Assembly: GCA_036005185.1 (NCBI GenBank)
Contig: DASYQS010000028.1
Location: 248,001-312,000, forward strand
Direction of reading: 5' to 3'
DNA from: VBAU01 sp036005185
GTDB lineage: Bacteria > Bacteroidota > Bacteroidia > Chitinophagales > Chitinophagaceae
DNA length: 64,000 bases
Under the pieces are notes generated by a model that saw only the letters and a program-made list of their open reading frames with translations, was not told the DNA's origin and did not search any database. Shown here piece after piece: positions 1 through 8,025 of this stretch (position 1 is the stretch's first letter; every line of letters starts with the position of its first letter). A program made the translations under genes and the position numbers.

Positions 1-1256
1 ATTATACAAGATGGCACGTAGCTACAACAGCTTTGCCAACCGGAATTTCAAAATTGCGTCTTCGGTTTGTTATGAATGCCGATCCGGGAGTAAATAGGGA
101 AGGAGTGGCCATTGACGATATTCATGTTTATGACAATACCATTGGCATTTATGATGGTGCTACTATGAGTTCGCCCGTAAATCAAAATATATCAGGCGGT
201 AATTCATGGATCAACTTTTTATCTGGTGGAAAACTGGTAGCTTCCATTCAACCAAATGGTCAAGACCTGGGTAATACTGGCGTGCAGGCCTATATAAATA
301 CTGCGGCTGTAAGAAGTGATTCAAACCAATATTATCATGATCGAAATATAACAATTAAACCTGCTGATAACAATTTAGAAGATTCAGCCACTGTTCGTTT
401 TTATTATCTTGACTCGGAAACCGATCGATTGATAAATGCAGTTGGCTGCGGCACCTGCTCTAAGCCTGCAAGCGCTTATGAGCTTGGTGTGGTAAAATAT
501 AATGATATTAACGATACGCTTGAAAATGGAACTACAGCTGATAATATAAAAGGGTCATGGGCTTTTATTCCTAATTATCTGGCCAGTAAAGTACCTTTTG
601 ATAAAGGTTATTACACAGAATATAAGGTTAAAAGTTTTTCCGAATTCTGGTTAAAAAAAGAAGCATTTAATAGGACACCATCTCCTCCTTTACAAATGGA
701 TGTTTTCAAAGTCACTAAACAATTAAATAACGATGTTTTAGTAGAATGGATAACGCTTAATGAAGGAAACGTGAGCCGATTTGAAATTGAAGTAGCGAAA
801 GGGAATGCAAACTACCAGGCAAACAACTTTATAAAGATAGGAGAAGTGGCAGGAAGACAAAATGTTCCTCAACCTCAATTGTACAATTTTACTGACATTG
901 AACAAGGTAAGGCAGGAGTAAGATATTACCGTCTAAAGATCATTTACCAAGACGGTAGCTTCAATTACTCGATCATTAAACCGATAGTATTTACCAGTGA
1001 ATTTCAAACACAGATATATCCAAATCCTTCCGATGGTATTTTTAATTTTCTATTTCAGCAAAACGAAGGAGATGTAATGAGCATTAAAATTTATAATATG
1101 CAAGGACAGTTAGTTCAGCAATTGCAAACTATTGCCACCGGGTTTATCCAAAAAATAAATATTGATATGAAACAAAGAGGAATTGCTACAGGTGTTTATA
1201 TGTTGATATCAGAAGGGGGGAGTACAAAGACATTTAAAGTTATAAAGGATAAATAA
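1..1256 (+). CDS. T9SS type A sorting-domain protein, 3' part
   Basis: The frame is open to the left edge of the window, so the 5' end lies outside; the TTG at 33 is probably internal. The visible 410 or so residues begin with a stretch ending VAIDDIHVYD, a pattern common in secreted Bacteroidota surface proteins. The C-terminal 80 residues start at IYPNPSDGIF, contain IKIYNMQGQLV and end TKTFKVIKDK. This is the Por-secretion tail (type A) that directs proteins through the type IX secretion system to the surface. The middle has a fibronectin-like region (VEWITLNEGNVSRFEIE). The protein is probably extracellular or surface-anchored; its specific function is unknown. Confidence 0.85.
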   Translation, partial: YTRWHVATTALPTGISKLRLRFVMNADPGVNREGVAIDDIHVYDNTIGIYDGATMSSPVNQNISGGNSWINFLSGGKLVASIQPNGQDLGNTGVQAYINTAAVRSDSNQYYHDRNITIKPADNNLEDSATVRFYYLDSETDRLINAVGCGTCSKPASAYELGVVKYNDINDTLENGTTADNIKGSWAFIPNYLASKVPFDKGYYTEYKVKSFSEFWLKKEAFNRTPSPPLQMDVFKVTKQLNNDVLVEWITLNEGNVSRFEIEVAKGNANYQANNFIKIGEVAGRQNVPQPQLYNFTDIEQGKAGVRYYRLKIIYQDGSFNYSIIKPIVFTSEFQTQIYPNPSDGIFNFLFQQNEGDVMSIKIYNMQGQLVQQLQTIATGFIQKINIDMKQRGIATGVYMLISEGGSTKTFKVIKDK

Positions 1257-1276
1257 CTAGGGTAATAAAAACAAAA

Positions 1277-1295
1277 AGGTGCCATCCCGACACCT
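1277..1295. terminator. weak hairpin between convergent genes
   Basis: AGGTG (1277-1281) can pair with CACCT (1291-1295) around a 9-nt loop, in the 62-bp gap between the convergent T9SS gene and the 67-residue gene. An A-run lies to the left, which would be a U-run in minus-strand RNA. The stem is short, so this is only a candidate. Confidence 0.35.
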
Positions 1296-1318
1296 CTAAA
1301 CCAACAATTGCAGCTTAA

Positions 1319-1522
1319 TTACCAACCTTGTTTAGCAATGCCTGCTTTTATAGCTGCCATTGCTTTTTCTTCATTTACCAGGGTGGTAAGTTTATTGCCC
1401 TTTCCATCATGTCCTTGCACCATATAAGCGCCTTTAGCTGTTTTTGTAATCACTGCATCTTGAATAGGAACTCCCTTTTCTTTGGTTTTTACGTTGTACG
1501 CTGTAAGTTGAACGTCTGCCAT
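1319..1522 (-). CDS. small conserved protein, 67 aa
   Basis: A 67-residue soluble protein (MADVQLTAYNVKTKEKGVPI...) with no signal peptide or membrane segment. It has an ATG start and a clean intergenic region on both sides. The pattern, a short strand, KTK, then alternating polar and aliphatic residues with G-rich turns, faintly resembles the DUF5679 mini-domain without its cysteines. That resemblance is impression, not proof. The compact size and non-random composition favour a real gene over an antisense ORF. Function unknown. Confidence 0.6.
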   Translation of the reverse strand: MADVQLTAYNVKTKEKGVPIQDAVITKTAKGAYMVQGHDGKGNKLTTLVNEEKAMAAIKAGIAKQGW

Positions 1523-1605
1523 CGGTAAAAGATTTTACGGTTAGTAAAACCTGAAATTAGTGATTTTGGAGGTTTTAAACGGGAGAATTTTTTTAACAGC
1601 AATAA

Positions 1606-1630
1606 AAAAGCTTCCGTTTGGGAAGCTTTT
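1606..1630 (-). terminator. Rho-independent terminator of gyrB
   Basis: A perfect 10-bp stem (AAAAGCTTCC / GGAAGCTTTT) with a 5-nt loop lies 29 bp past the gyrB stop. On the minus strand the stem is followed by a T-rich run. Confidence 0.8.
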
Positions 1631-1658
1631 ATCATTTATTATTTGTTCATTTTGATGA

Positions 1659-3665
1659 CTATACATCAAGCTTGGCATATTTTGCATGGCTTTCAATAAA
1701 ATCTCTGCGAGGGGCTACTTCATCACCCATCAGCATGCTAAATACACGATCGGCCTCTGCTGCACTTTCAATGGTCACCTGTTTTAAAGTCCTTGTATCA
1801 GGGTTCATAGTTGTATCCCAAAGCTGGCTAGCATTCATTTCTCCCAAACCTTTATAACGTTGAATTGATACTGAATCTTCCTTACCCGCGCCAATTTTTT
1901 CCACTAGCATCTTGCGTTGCTCTTCATTCCAAGCATAAGCTTGTTCTTTGCTCCTTTTTACTAAATAAAGAGGAGGTTGAGCAATATAAACATAACCTTG
2001 CTCTACCAATTCTTTCATATACCTATAAATAAAAGTAAGTATTAAGGTAGCGATATGGCTTCCATCTACATCAGCATCTGTCATGATGATGAGCTTATGA
2101 TAACGAAGTTTATTTAGGTTTAAGGCTTTTGGATCTTCGGAAGTGCCTACGGTTACACCTAAGGCGGTGTACATATTTCTGATCTCTTCATTTTCATAAA
2201 TCTTATGTTCCATTGCCTTTTCTACGTTCAAGATTTTTCCACGCAATGGAAGAATGGCCTGAAAACTTCTGTCACGGCCTTGCTTGGCCGTACCGCCAGC
2301 ACTATCACCCTCAACTAAGAACAATTCGCAACGTTCAGGATCACGATCAGAGCAGTCAGCAAGTTTACCAGGAAGACCACCACCGCTTAATACAGATTTA
2401 CGTTGTACAAGTTCCCTGGCCTTTCTTGCAGCAGCCCTTGCCTGAGCAGCAAGAATGACCTTATTGATAATATTTTTTGCTTCTCTTGGATTTTCTTCAA
2501 GATAGGCCTCCAACACTTTTGAAACTGTTGAATCAACCACACCCATCACCTCACTATTACCAAGCTTTGTTTTTGTTTGTCCTTCAAATTGAGGTTCAGG
2601 AACCTTTACAGAAATAATAGCACTTAAGCCTTCACGAAAATCATCTCCTTCAATTTCAACCTTTGCTTTGTCAAACATGCTTTGTTTATCACCATAGCTT
2701 TTAAAAACTCTGGTTAAAGCACGACGAAAACCCGAAACATGTGTACCACCTTCAATGGTGTTAATATTGTTTACATAGGAATAAATATGTTCACTATAAC
2801 TATCATTGTAATTGAGGGCAACTTCAACTGTGACATTTGTAAACTCATCCCTTCCTTCTACAAAAATGATTTTTGGGATCAGTGCATTTCGGCCAGCATT
2901 TGCATCAAGCATTTCTACAAACTCAACAATTCCGCCTTCGCTGTAAAAAGTTTTTGAGTAAACAATATTTTCATCTTCTTTTTCCCTTAGGTCATTCAAA
3001 GAAATACGAACGCCTTTATTTAAAAATGCAAGCTCACGAAGACGACCTTCTAAAATATCTTTTTTAAAAACAGTGACTGTGAAAATTGTATCATCAGGCC
3101 AAAAATGTACAGTTGTGCCTGTTTTTTCACTTTCACCAATAGGACGAACCGCATACTGAGGAACACCAATTTTATATTCCTGTTCAAATATTTTTCCTTC
3201 ACGATAAACCAATACATGCAATTTTTTACTTAAAGCATTTACACAACTTACACCTACGCCATGCAAACCACCTGAAACCTTATAAGATCCCTTATCAAAC
3301 TTACCTCCGGCATGCAGAACTGTCATTACCACTTCAAGAGCGCTACGTTTCTCTTTTGCCATCATTCCTGTGGGAATTCCACGGCCATCATCCTGAACAG
3401 AAATGGAATTGTCTTCATGGATAGTAACAATAATGTTTTTGCAATAACCTGCCAAAGCCTCGTCAATGGAATTATCTACAACTTCATATACCAAATGATG
3501 CAAGCCTTTTTCACTAATATCACCAATATACATGGCAGGGCGTTTGCGAACCGCCTCTAAACCTTCTAATACCTGAATACTTTCTGCACCGTAACCATTG
3601 GCCCCTTCCGCATCCATTATAGCAGGAGAGGAAATGGGCTTTTTTTCATTTATTTCTACACTCAT
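1659..3665 (-). CDS. gyrB: DNA gyrase subunit B
   Basis: The ATPase subunit of DNA gyrase, which with GyrA introduces negative supercoils. The 668 residues cover the full bacterial GyrB of the short type. The GHKL ATPase domain has EVVDNSIDEA at about 61-70 and the DGRGIPTG motif. The transducer carries QTKTKLGN. The TOPRIM domain has FLVEGDSAGG near 445 and DADVDGSHI near 530, and the tail has QRYKGLGEM. The QTKTKLGN form and the overall layout fit GyrB better than ParE. The gene has an ATG start, its own terminator downstream and a candidate promoter upstream, so it is probably monocistronic. Confidence 0.97.
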   Translation of the reverse strand: MSVEINEKKPISSPAIMDAEGANGYGAESIQVLEGLEAVRKRPAMYIGDISEKGLHHLVYEVVDNSIDEALAGYCKNIIVTIHEDNSISVQDDGRGIPTGMMAKEKRSALEVVMTVLHAGGKFDKGSYKVSGGLHGVGVSCVNALSKKLHVLVYREGKIFEQEYKIGVPQYAVRPIGESEKTGTTVHFWPDDTIFTVTVFKKDILEGRLRELAFLNKGVRISLNDLREKEDENIVYSKTFYSEGGIVEFVEMLDANAGRNALIPKIIFVEGRDEFTNVTVEVALNYNDSYSEHIYSYVNNINTIEGGTHVSGFRRALTRVFKSYGDKQSMFDKAKVEIEGDDFREGLSAIISVKVPEPQFEGQTKTKLGNSEVMGVVDSTVSKVLEAYLEENPREAKNIINKVILAAQARAAARKARELVQRKSVLSGGGLPGKLADCSDRDPERCELFLVEGDSAGGTAKQGRDRSFQAILPLRGKILNVEKAMEHKIYENEEIRNMYTALGVTVGTSEDPKALNLNKLRYHKLIIMTDADVDGSHIATLILTFIYRYMKELVEQGYVYIAQPPLYLVKRSKEQAYAWNEEQRKMLVEKIGAGKEDSVSIQRYKGLGEMNASQLWDTTMNPDTRTLKQVTIESAAEADRVFSMLMGDEVAPRRDFIESHAKYAKLDV

Positions 3666-3711
3666 AATAGGGGGAAAATCTTGTCGTTTTTGATGGAAAA
3701 ATCATGACCTA

Positions 3712-3719
3712 CAAATGTA
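3712..3719 (-). promoter_or_regulatory. candidate -7 box for gyrB
   Basis: On the minus strand TACATTTG matches the Bacteroidota -7 consensus TAnnTTTG exactly, 46 bp before the gyrB ATG. No clear TTTG was found at the expected -33 distance. Confidence 0.4.
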
Positions 3720-3800
3720 CTAAATAATATGGGGCTTATGCTTGTTTTAGTGTAAGAATTATCAAGGTTTTTTTATCAATTTTTTGGCTGTTTTACCGTA

Positions 3801-3838
3801 TAAAAAAATGACTGGAAAACAATAAAATTTCCAGTCAT
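3801..3838 (-). terminator. Rho-independent terminator of lpxC/fabZ
   Basis: An 11-bp perfect stem (ATGACTGGAAA at 3808-3818 with its complement at 3828-3838) has a 9-nt loop. On the minus strand it is followed by seven Ts (3801-3807). It lies 35 bp past the lpxC/fabZ stop and separates that gene from gyrB. Confidence 0.9.
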
Positions 3839-3872
3839 CATTTTAATTATTTTGACCTGAGTAATCAGCAGT

Positions 3873-5318
3873 TCATTTTCTTACTATCTGTGCTACCATC
3901 ACAGCCTCGGTACAAATTTTCCCTCCTGAATAAACAGTTCCTTTCATTTCTACAATACCTCGACGAATAGGCGATACTAACTCCATTTTTAATAGTAGTG
4001 TATCGCCCGGCCTTACTATATTTTTGAATTTGCAATTATCGATCTTCAGAAAATAAGTATCATACTGACCGTCGCCGGCAGCACTGATCGCAAATATTCC
4101 TCCTGTTTGAGCAAGGGCCTCAATTTGCAAAACGCCGGGCATTACCGGATTGGCAGGAAAATGACCTTGAAAAAACCATTCATTGAACGTTACATTTTTT
4201 ACACCAACAATATGGTTATCGCTGATCTCAATGATCTTGTCAACAAGTAAAAAAGGAAAGCGATGTGGCAGCTTAGCTTCTATGTATTGCAGATCATAAA
4301 TAGGTGCTTTGCTCGCATCATAAGGAGGTACATTTATTGTGTTTTTTTTCTTTTTAATGTATTGCTTGATTTTTTTCGCAAACTCAACATTACTGCTATG
4401 CCCCGGTCTGTTAGCAATAATATGTGTCTTAACAGGATATCCAACCAGTGCAAGATCGCCTACTACATCTAGTAGTTTATGTCGTGCGGGTTCATTGGGA
4501 AAACGTAACTCAATATTATTTAGATAGCCCTCGCTTTTTACTTCTATTTTTTCCTTGCCAAAAACTTTTGCCAACCTCGACATTTCTTTATTATCAACGG
4601 GTTTATCCACTACTACAATAGCATTGTTTACGTCACCACCTTTTATCAGGTTATTATCGAGAAGCATTTCTAATTCGTGTAAAAAACAAAATGTACGGCA
4701 GGGAGCTATTTCATTCTTGAAATCGCGAATATGTTTCAACCCGGCATGTTGTGTACCCAACACAGGAGAATTAAAATCAATCAAGGTGGTTATGGAATAT
4801 TCATTCGCTGGTAGAGCAACCAGTTCCACATTCTTTTTTTCATCTTTGTATAAAACATTCTCGTCAATAACGTACCATAATTTTTCTGCCTCCTGCTCTT
4901 TTACACCGGCTTTTTCAATAATTTCTACAAAAGGCTCAGAACTTCCGTCCATGATCGGTACTTCCGGGCCATTTAATGCGATGAGAACATTATCAATGCC
5001 CATTCCTACCAGCGCAGCCAGCACATGCTCAACGGTATTTATTTTAACTCCATTAATTTCTAAGGTAGTGCCGCGGCTTGTATCAGTTACGAGGTCGCAA
5101 TCGGCTTTTATAATAGGTTCACCAGCTATGTCAGTACGTTGAAATTGAATGCCGAAATTAGGAGCGGCAGGCTTTAATATCATATTAACCAGCACACCAG
5201 TATGAATACCCGTGCCGGAAATGCCCACTTCCGATTGAAGAGTATGCTGTTTGTCAGGATTAAAACCTGCAGTCATATTCGCACTAATATAAGCGTTCTT
5301 TTTCGTTTCTGCTATCAT
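3873..5318 (-). CDS. lpxC/fabZ: LpxC-FabZ bifunctional enzyme
   Basis: A fusion of UDP-3-O-acyl-N-acetylglucosamine deacetylase (committed step of lipid A synthesis) with 3-hydroxyacyl-ACP dehydratase (fatty acid elongation), the usual arrangement in Bacteroidota. LpxC covers about residues 20-310, with the zinc-site motif NTVEHVLAAL and HKLLDVVGDLAL. A lysine-rich linker (YIKKKKNTIN) follows. FabZ covers about 335-481, with the catalytic GHFPANPVMPG motif. It lies 159 bp downstream of lpxD on the same strand and has its own well-formed promoter and terminator. In many Bacteroidota lpxA follows directly; here gyrB does. Confidence 0.96.
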   Translation of the reverse strand: MIAETKKNAYISANMTAGFNPDKQHTLQSEVGISGTGIHTGVLVNMILKPAAPNFGIQFQRTDIAGEPIIKADCDLVTDTSRGTTLEINGVKINTVEHVLAALVGMGIDNVLIALNGPEVPIMDGSSEPFVEIIEKAGVKEQEAEKLWYVIDENVLYKDEKKNVELVALPANEYSITTLIDFNSPVLGTQHAGLKHIRDFKNEIAPCRTFCFLHELEMLLDNNLIKGGDVNNAIVVVDKPVDNKEMSRLAKVFGKEKIEVKSEGYLNNIELRFPNEPARHKLLDVVGDLALVGYPVKTHIIANRPGHSSNVEFAKKIKQYIKKKKNTINVPPYDASKAPIYDLQYIEAKLPHRFPFLLVDKIIEISDNHIVGVKNVTFNEWFFQGHFPANPVMPGVLQIEALAQTGGIFAISAAGDGQYDTYFLKIDNCKFKNIVRPGDTLLLKMELVSPIRRGIVEMKGTVYSGGKICTEAVMVAQIVRK

Positions 5319-5323
5319 GCGGA

Positions 5324-5352
5324 CAAAGATAGGGAGAAGTCTTTTTAGTCAA
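5324..5352 (-). promoter_or_regulatory. promoter of lpxC/fabZ, near-leaderless
   Basis: On the minus strand TTG (5352-5350), 18 nt, then TATCTTTG (5331-5324) matches the Bacteroidota TTTG-N19-TAnnTTTG pattern. The -7 box ends 5 bp before the ATG, so transcription probably starts at or next to the start codon. The -33 part lies inside a degenerate heptamer array (5347-5376). Confidence 0.65.
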
Positions 5353-5376
5353 TAGTCATTAAGTCAATAAGTCGTT
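5347..5376. repeat. degenerate heptamer array
   Basis: Four tandem units of 7-8 bp with core AGTCAAT/AGTCATT fill the spacer between lpxD and lpxC/fabZ. It is a member of the heptamer-array family seen in several spacers of this window. Confidence 0.55.
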
Positions 5377-5477
5377 AACCGAGGAGCTTAGTGATTTTGC
5401 TTGTTATGTGACTGCATGCCGGTGCACATTTCTAAGGTTGAATTTGCTAAGCAAGTTTATGGTGATGCAAAAAATAA

Positions 5478-6521
5478 TTATACTTTTTCTTTCATCAATT
5501 GCTTAACTAATGCCTCTAGCTCCTTCACTCTTTTTTCTAATTCGGGGAGGTTGCGGCTAATAGCCTGGCTTCGAAGTGCGGCTGTATAATCGTTTGCCGG
5601 TGAACCTGTGACTGCCTTACCAGCTTGAATAGATTTACTAACTCCACTTTGTGCATTTATTTTGGCCCCATCTCCAATTTGCAAATGACCAACAATTCCA
5701 ACTTGACCGCCGATCATAACTCCTTTACCAATTTTTGTACTGCCGCTAACGCCTGCTTGTGCGGCTATTACCGTGCTATTGCCTACTTCCACATTATGCG
5801 CTATTTGAATCAAGTTGTCAAGCTTAGCACCCGCTTTGATAATTGTAGAACCAATGGTTGCTCTGTCAATCGTTGCATTGGCGCCAATCTCCACATTATC
5901 TTCTATGATCACATTTCCAATTTGAGGAACTTTTTTGAAGCTTCCATCTGCTTGTGGGGCAAATCCAAAGCCATCACTGCCAATAACGGTACCAGCATGA
6001 ATGGTTACCTTATTCCCAATCACACAATCCTTATAAATTTTTACGCCGGAATGAATAATAGTATCATTACCAATCTTCACATTGTCGCCAATGAACGTGT
6101 GAGGGAAAATTTTTGAGTTATTTCCTACTATTGTGTTTTCACCCAAATAAGCAAATGCACCAATAAAAATATTTTCACCATAACTGGCTGTTTTCGCAAT
6201 ATAGCTGGGTTGCTGTATGCCGCTCATTTGGTGCGTCAGTATTTCCTGATATTTGGAAAGCAGTGTAGCAAAAGCAGTATAGGCATCGGGCACACGGATA
6301 AGCGTTGCTTTTATATTTTGCTTTAATTGTAATGTGTCATTTATGATAATGACGGAAGCTTGCGTAGTATATAAATACTCTTCATATTTCAGGTTGGCAA
6401 GAAAAGCAAGTTGCCCTGTCTTTGCTTCTTCAATTTTTCCAAAAGAAGCTATTGAAGCATTTGGGTCACCCTCTATCTTACCATTTATAAGTAGAGCTAT
6501 TTGCGAAGCGGAAAATTGCAT
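5478..6521 (-). CDS. lpxD: UDP-3-O-acylglucosamine N-acyltransferase LpxD
   Basis: Transfers a 3-hydroxyacyl chain from ACP to the amine of UDP-3-O-acylglucosamine, the third step of lipid A synthesis. It has 347 residues, typical for LpxD. The N-terminal uridine-binding domain covers about 1-100. A left-handed beta-helix of hexapeptide repeats follows (for example VIGNKVTIHAGTVIGSDGFG and the catalytic-region IAHNVEVG). A C-terminal helix ends LPELEKRVKELEALVKQLMK. It is read from an ATG just inside a heptamer-rich spacer and precedes lpxC/fabZ on the same strand. Confidence 0.96.
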   Translation of the reverse strand: MQFSASQIALLINGKIEGDPNASIASFGKIEEAKTGQLAFLANLKYEEYLYTTQASVIIINDTLQLKQNIKATLIRVPDAYTAFATLLSKYQEILTHQMSGIQQPSYIAKTASYGENIFIGAFAYLGENTIVGNNSKIFPHTFIGDNVKIGNDTIIHSGVKIYKDCVIGNKVTIHAGTVIGSDGFGFAPQADGSFKKVPQIGNVIIEDNVEIGANATIDRATIGSTIIKAGAKLDNLIQIAHNVEVGNSTVIAAQAGVSGSTKIGKGVMIGGQVGIVGHLQIGDGAKINAQSGVSKSIQAGKAVTGSPANDYTAALRSQAISRNLPELEKRVKELEALVKQLMKEKV

Positions 6522-6524
6522 GTC

Positions 6525-6588
6525 TCTGGTTTTTGGTCACTGGTTTTTGGTTACTAAACAAGTAACCTGTAACCAGCAACTAGCAACG
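6525..6588. repeat. inverted pair of heptamer arrays
   Basis: Four tandem heptamers of the type nnTGGTT (6525-6552, for example ACTGGTT) are followed by four of the type AGnAACC (6561-6588, for example AGTAACC). The two halves are largely complementary and can fold as one hairpin. The right half overlaps the last codons of the HD gene. Confidence 0.65.
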
Positions 6589-7797
6589 ATAGTAACAAAT
6601 GTAATATTTTTTAACAGGGCCTGCTAGCTGTTGATGAATAAGCGCATTATCGATTTGCGAAATATCTTTTACATTCCCATCTTTAAATAAAATGTTTATT
6701 CTTTCATCGCTGGGATCATAAGTTGTATTGATCGCTTCACCGGTAAAAACAAAATAGCCAGCCTCATCTTCTGTGATCTGTAAATGTTCGATTACTTCAA
6801 GTTTTTTATCTTTTACTATTTTTTCATGAAACGGCTCCGCTTGCAATTTTATTTTTAGCAGCTTCCTGTCAACTAAAGAACGACAAAGTGTAGATAGTAT
6901 TTTATCCGGATGGTTACACCAGTTTTTTATTGTGCACATTACATCGTAGTCATCAAGATTACAGAAAAGACCAAGGTGCTTTTCGATTAACTGGCTGCTG
7001 CCGGAATTTGTTAGAAAGAAATTCAAGGCATCCGTAGCAGCAACGGTCGGTATACCTTTTTTTAAGAGATCTTTTGCCCGCTGAATAATTTTTACCAGCA
7101 GCATTTCAGCACTCATCACTGCTTTGTGCAAATAAACCTGCCAGTACATTAGCCGGCGGGCCACCAAAAACTTTTCAATGGAATAAACTCCTTTTTCTTC
7201 AATCATTAATTCATCATCTTTTACAACCAGCATTTTTAAAATACGGTCATAACTAATAACCCCCTCCGCTACACCCGTAAAAAAACTATCTCTTGATAAA
7301 TAATCCATGCGGTCAACGTCAAGCTGTCCTGAAACAAGCTGGTGAAGAAAATGCTTGGGGTAATTGTCCTTGAAAATATCAATAGCAGTTTGTAATTGAC
7401 CCTTATATTCATCGTTCATTATTTGCATGATCAGCAATGAAATAGTTTCATGATGAATATTATGGATCAATTCATTTTCCAATGCATGTGAGTACGGCCC
7501 GTGACCAATATCATGAAGAAGAATGGCTATTTTGGCACTAAGTTCTTCTTCTGGTGTAATCCTTGTTCCTTTATTTTTTAATTCGCTAAGGGCGCAGCTC
7601 ATTAAATGATATGCTCCGAGTGAATGATGCAGGCGTGAATGAACAGCGCCTGGATAAACCAAGTGGGCAAAAGCCATTTGGTGAATGCGGCGAAGACGCT
7701 GGTAATAAGGATGGGCAATGATGCTGAGTATGAGAGGATGATCAATGGTAATAAAACCATACACAGGGTCATTGATGATTTTGCGTACAAACACCAT
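6580..7797 (-). CDS. HD-domain phosphohydrolase
   Basis: A 405-residue protein of the HD superfamily related to dGTPases and SAMHD1-like hydrolases. HSRLHHSLG (about 53-61) and LLHDIGHGPYSHALE (about 93-107) supply the metal-binding His and Asp residues, and QLDVDRMDYLSRDS supplies the distal Asp. It probably hydrolyses a nucleotide phosphate; the substrate cannot be read from sequence. It lies 58 bp upstream of lpxD on the same strand. The last few residues (KKYYICYYRC) are encoded by the heptamer array, so the natural C-terminus may have been altered by that repeat. Confidence 0.88.
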   Translation of the reverse strand: MVFVRKIINDPVYGFITIDHPLILSIIAHPYYQRLRRIHQMAFAHLVYPGAVHSRLHHSLGAYHLMSCALSELKNKGTRITPEEELSAKIAILLHDIGHGPYSHALENELIHNIHHETISLLIMQIMNDEYKGQLQTAIDIFKDNYPKHFLHQLVSGQLDVDRMDYLSRDSFFTGVAEGVISYDRILKMLVVKDDELMIEEKGVYSIEKFLVARRLMYWQVYLHKAVMSAEMLLVKIIQRAKDLLKKGIPTVAATDALNFFLTNSGSSQLIEKHLGLFCNLDDYDVMCTIKNWCNHPDKILSTLCRSLVDRKLLKIKLQAEPFHEKIVKDKKLEVIEHLQITEDEAGYFVFTGEAINTTYDPSDERINILFKDGNVKDISQIDNALIHQQLAGPVKKYYICYYRC

Positions 7798-7834
7798 GCT
7801 GTTGTGATTTTGTTAAGCCTTTTTTAACAGTCGG

Positions 7835-7842
7835 CAAAACTA
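7835..7842 (-). promoter_or_regulatory. candidate -7 box for the HD gene
   Basis: TAGTTTTG on the minus strand matches TAnnTTTG exactly and sits 37 bp before the ATG. No convincing -33 element was seen. Confidence 0.35.
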
Positions 7843-7954
7843 CAATAGCTGGGTTTAATAAACTAAATTTGAAATTCCTGATTAATTTAGTTGGAATGAG
7901 TATGCTGATTAGAATTCTGAACGTTGAAGTGAGTGACACAACGGACGCTGAATA

Positions 7955-7974
7955 CCTGTCTGCCGGCAGGCAGG
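7955..7974. repeat. GC-rich palindrome
   Basis: CCTGTCTGCC (7955-7964) is followed immediately by GGCAGGCAGG (7965-7974), a 20-bp near-perfect palindrome with one mismatch in AT-rich surroundings. It lies in the spacer between the divergent HD and porX genes, 51 bp before porX. It resembles the dispersed GC-rich palindromes found in many Bacteroidota spacers. Confidence 0.6.
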
Positions 7975-8025
7975 GAATCATAAAAGCTGGGACAATAAAA
8001 ACAACAAAAACGATAAACTTTAAAA

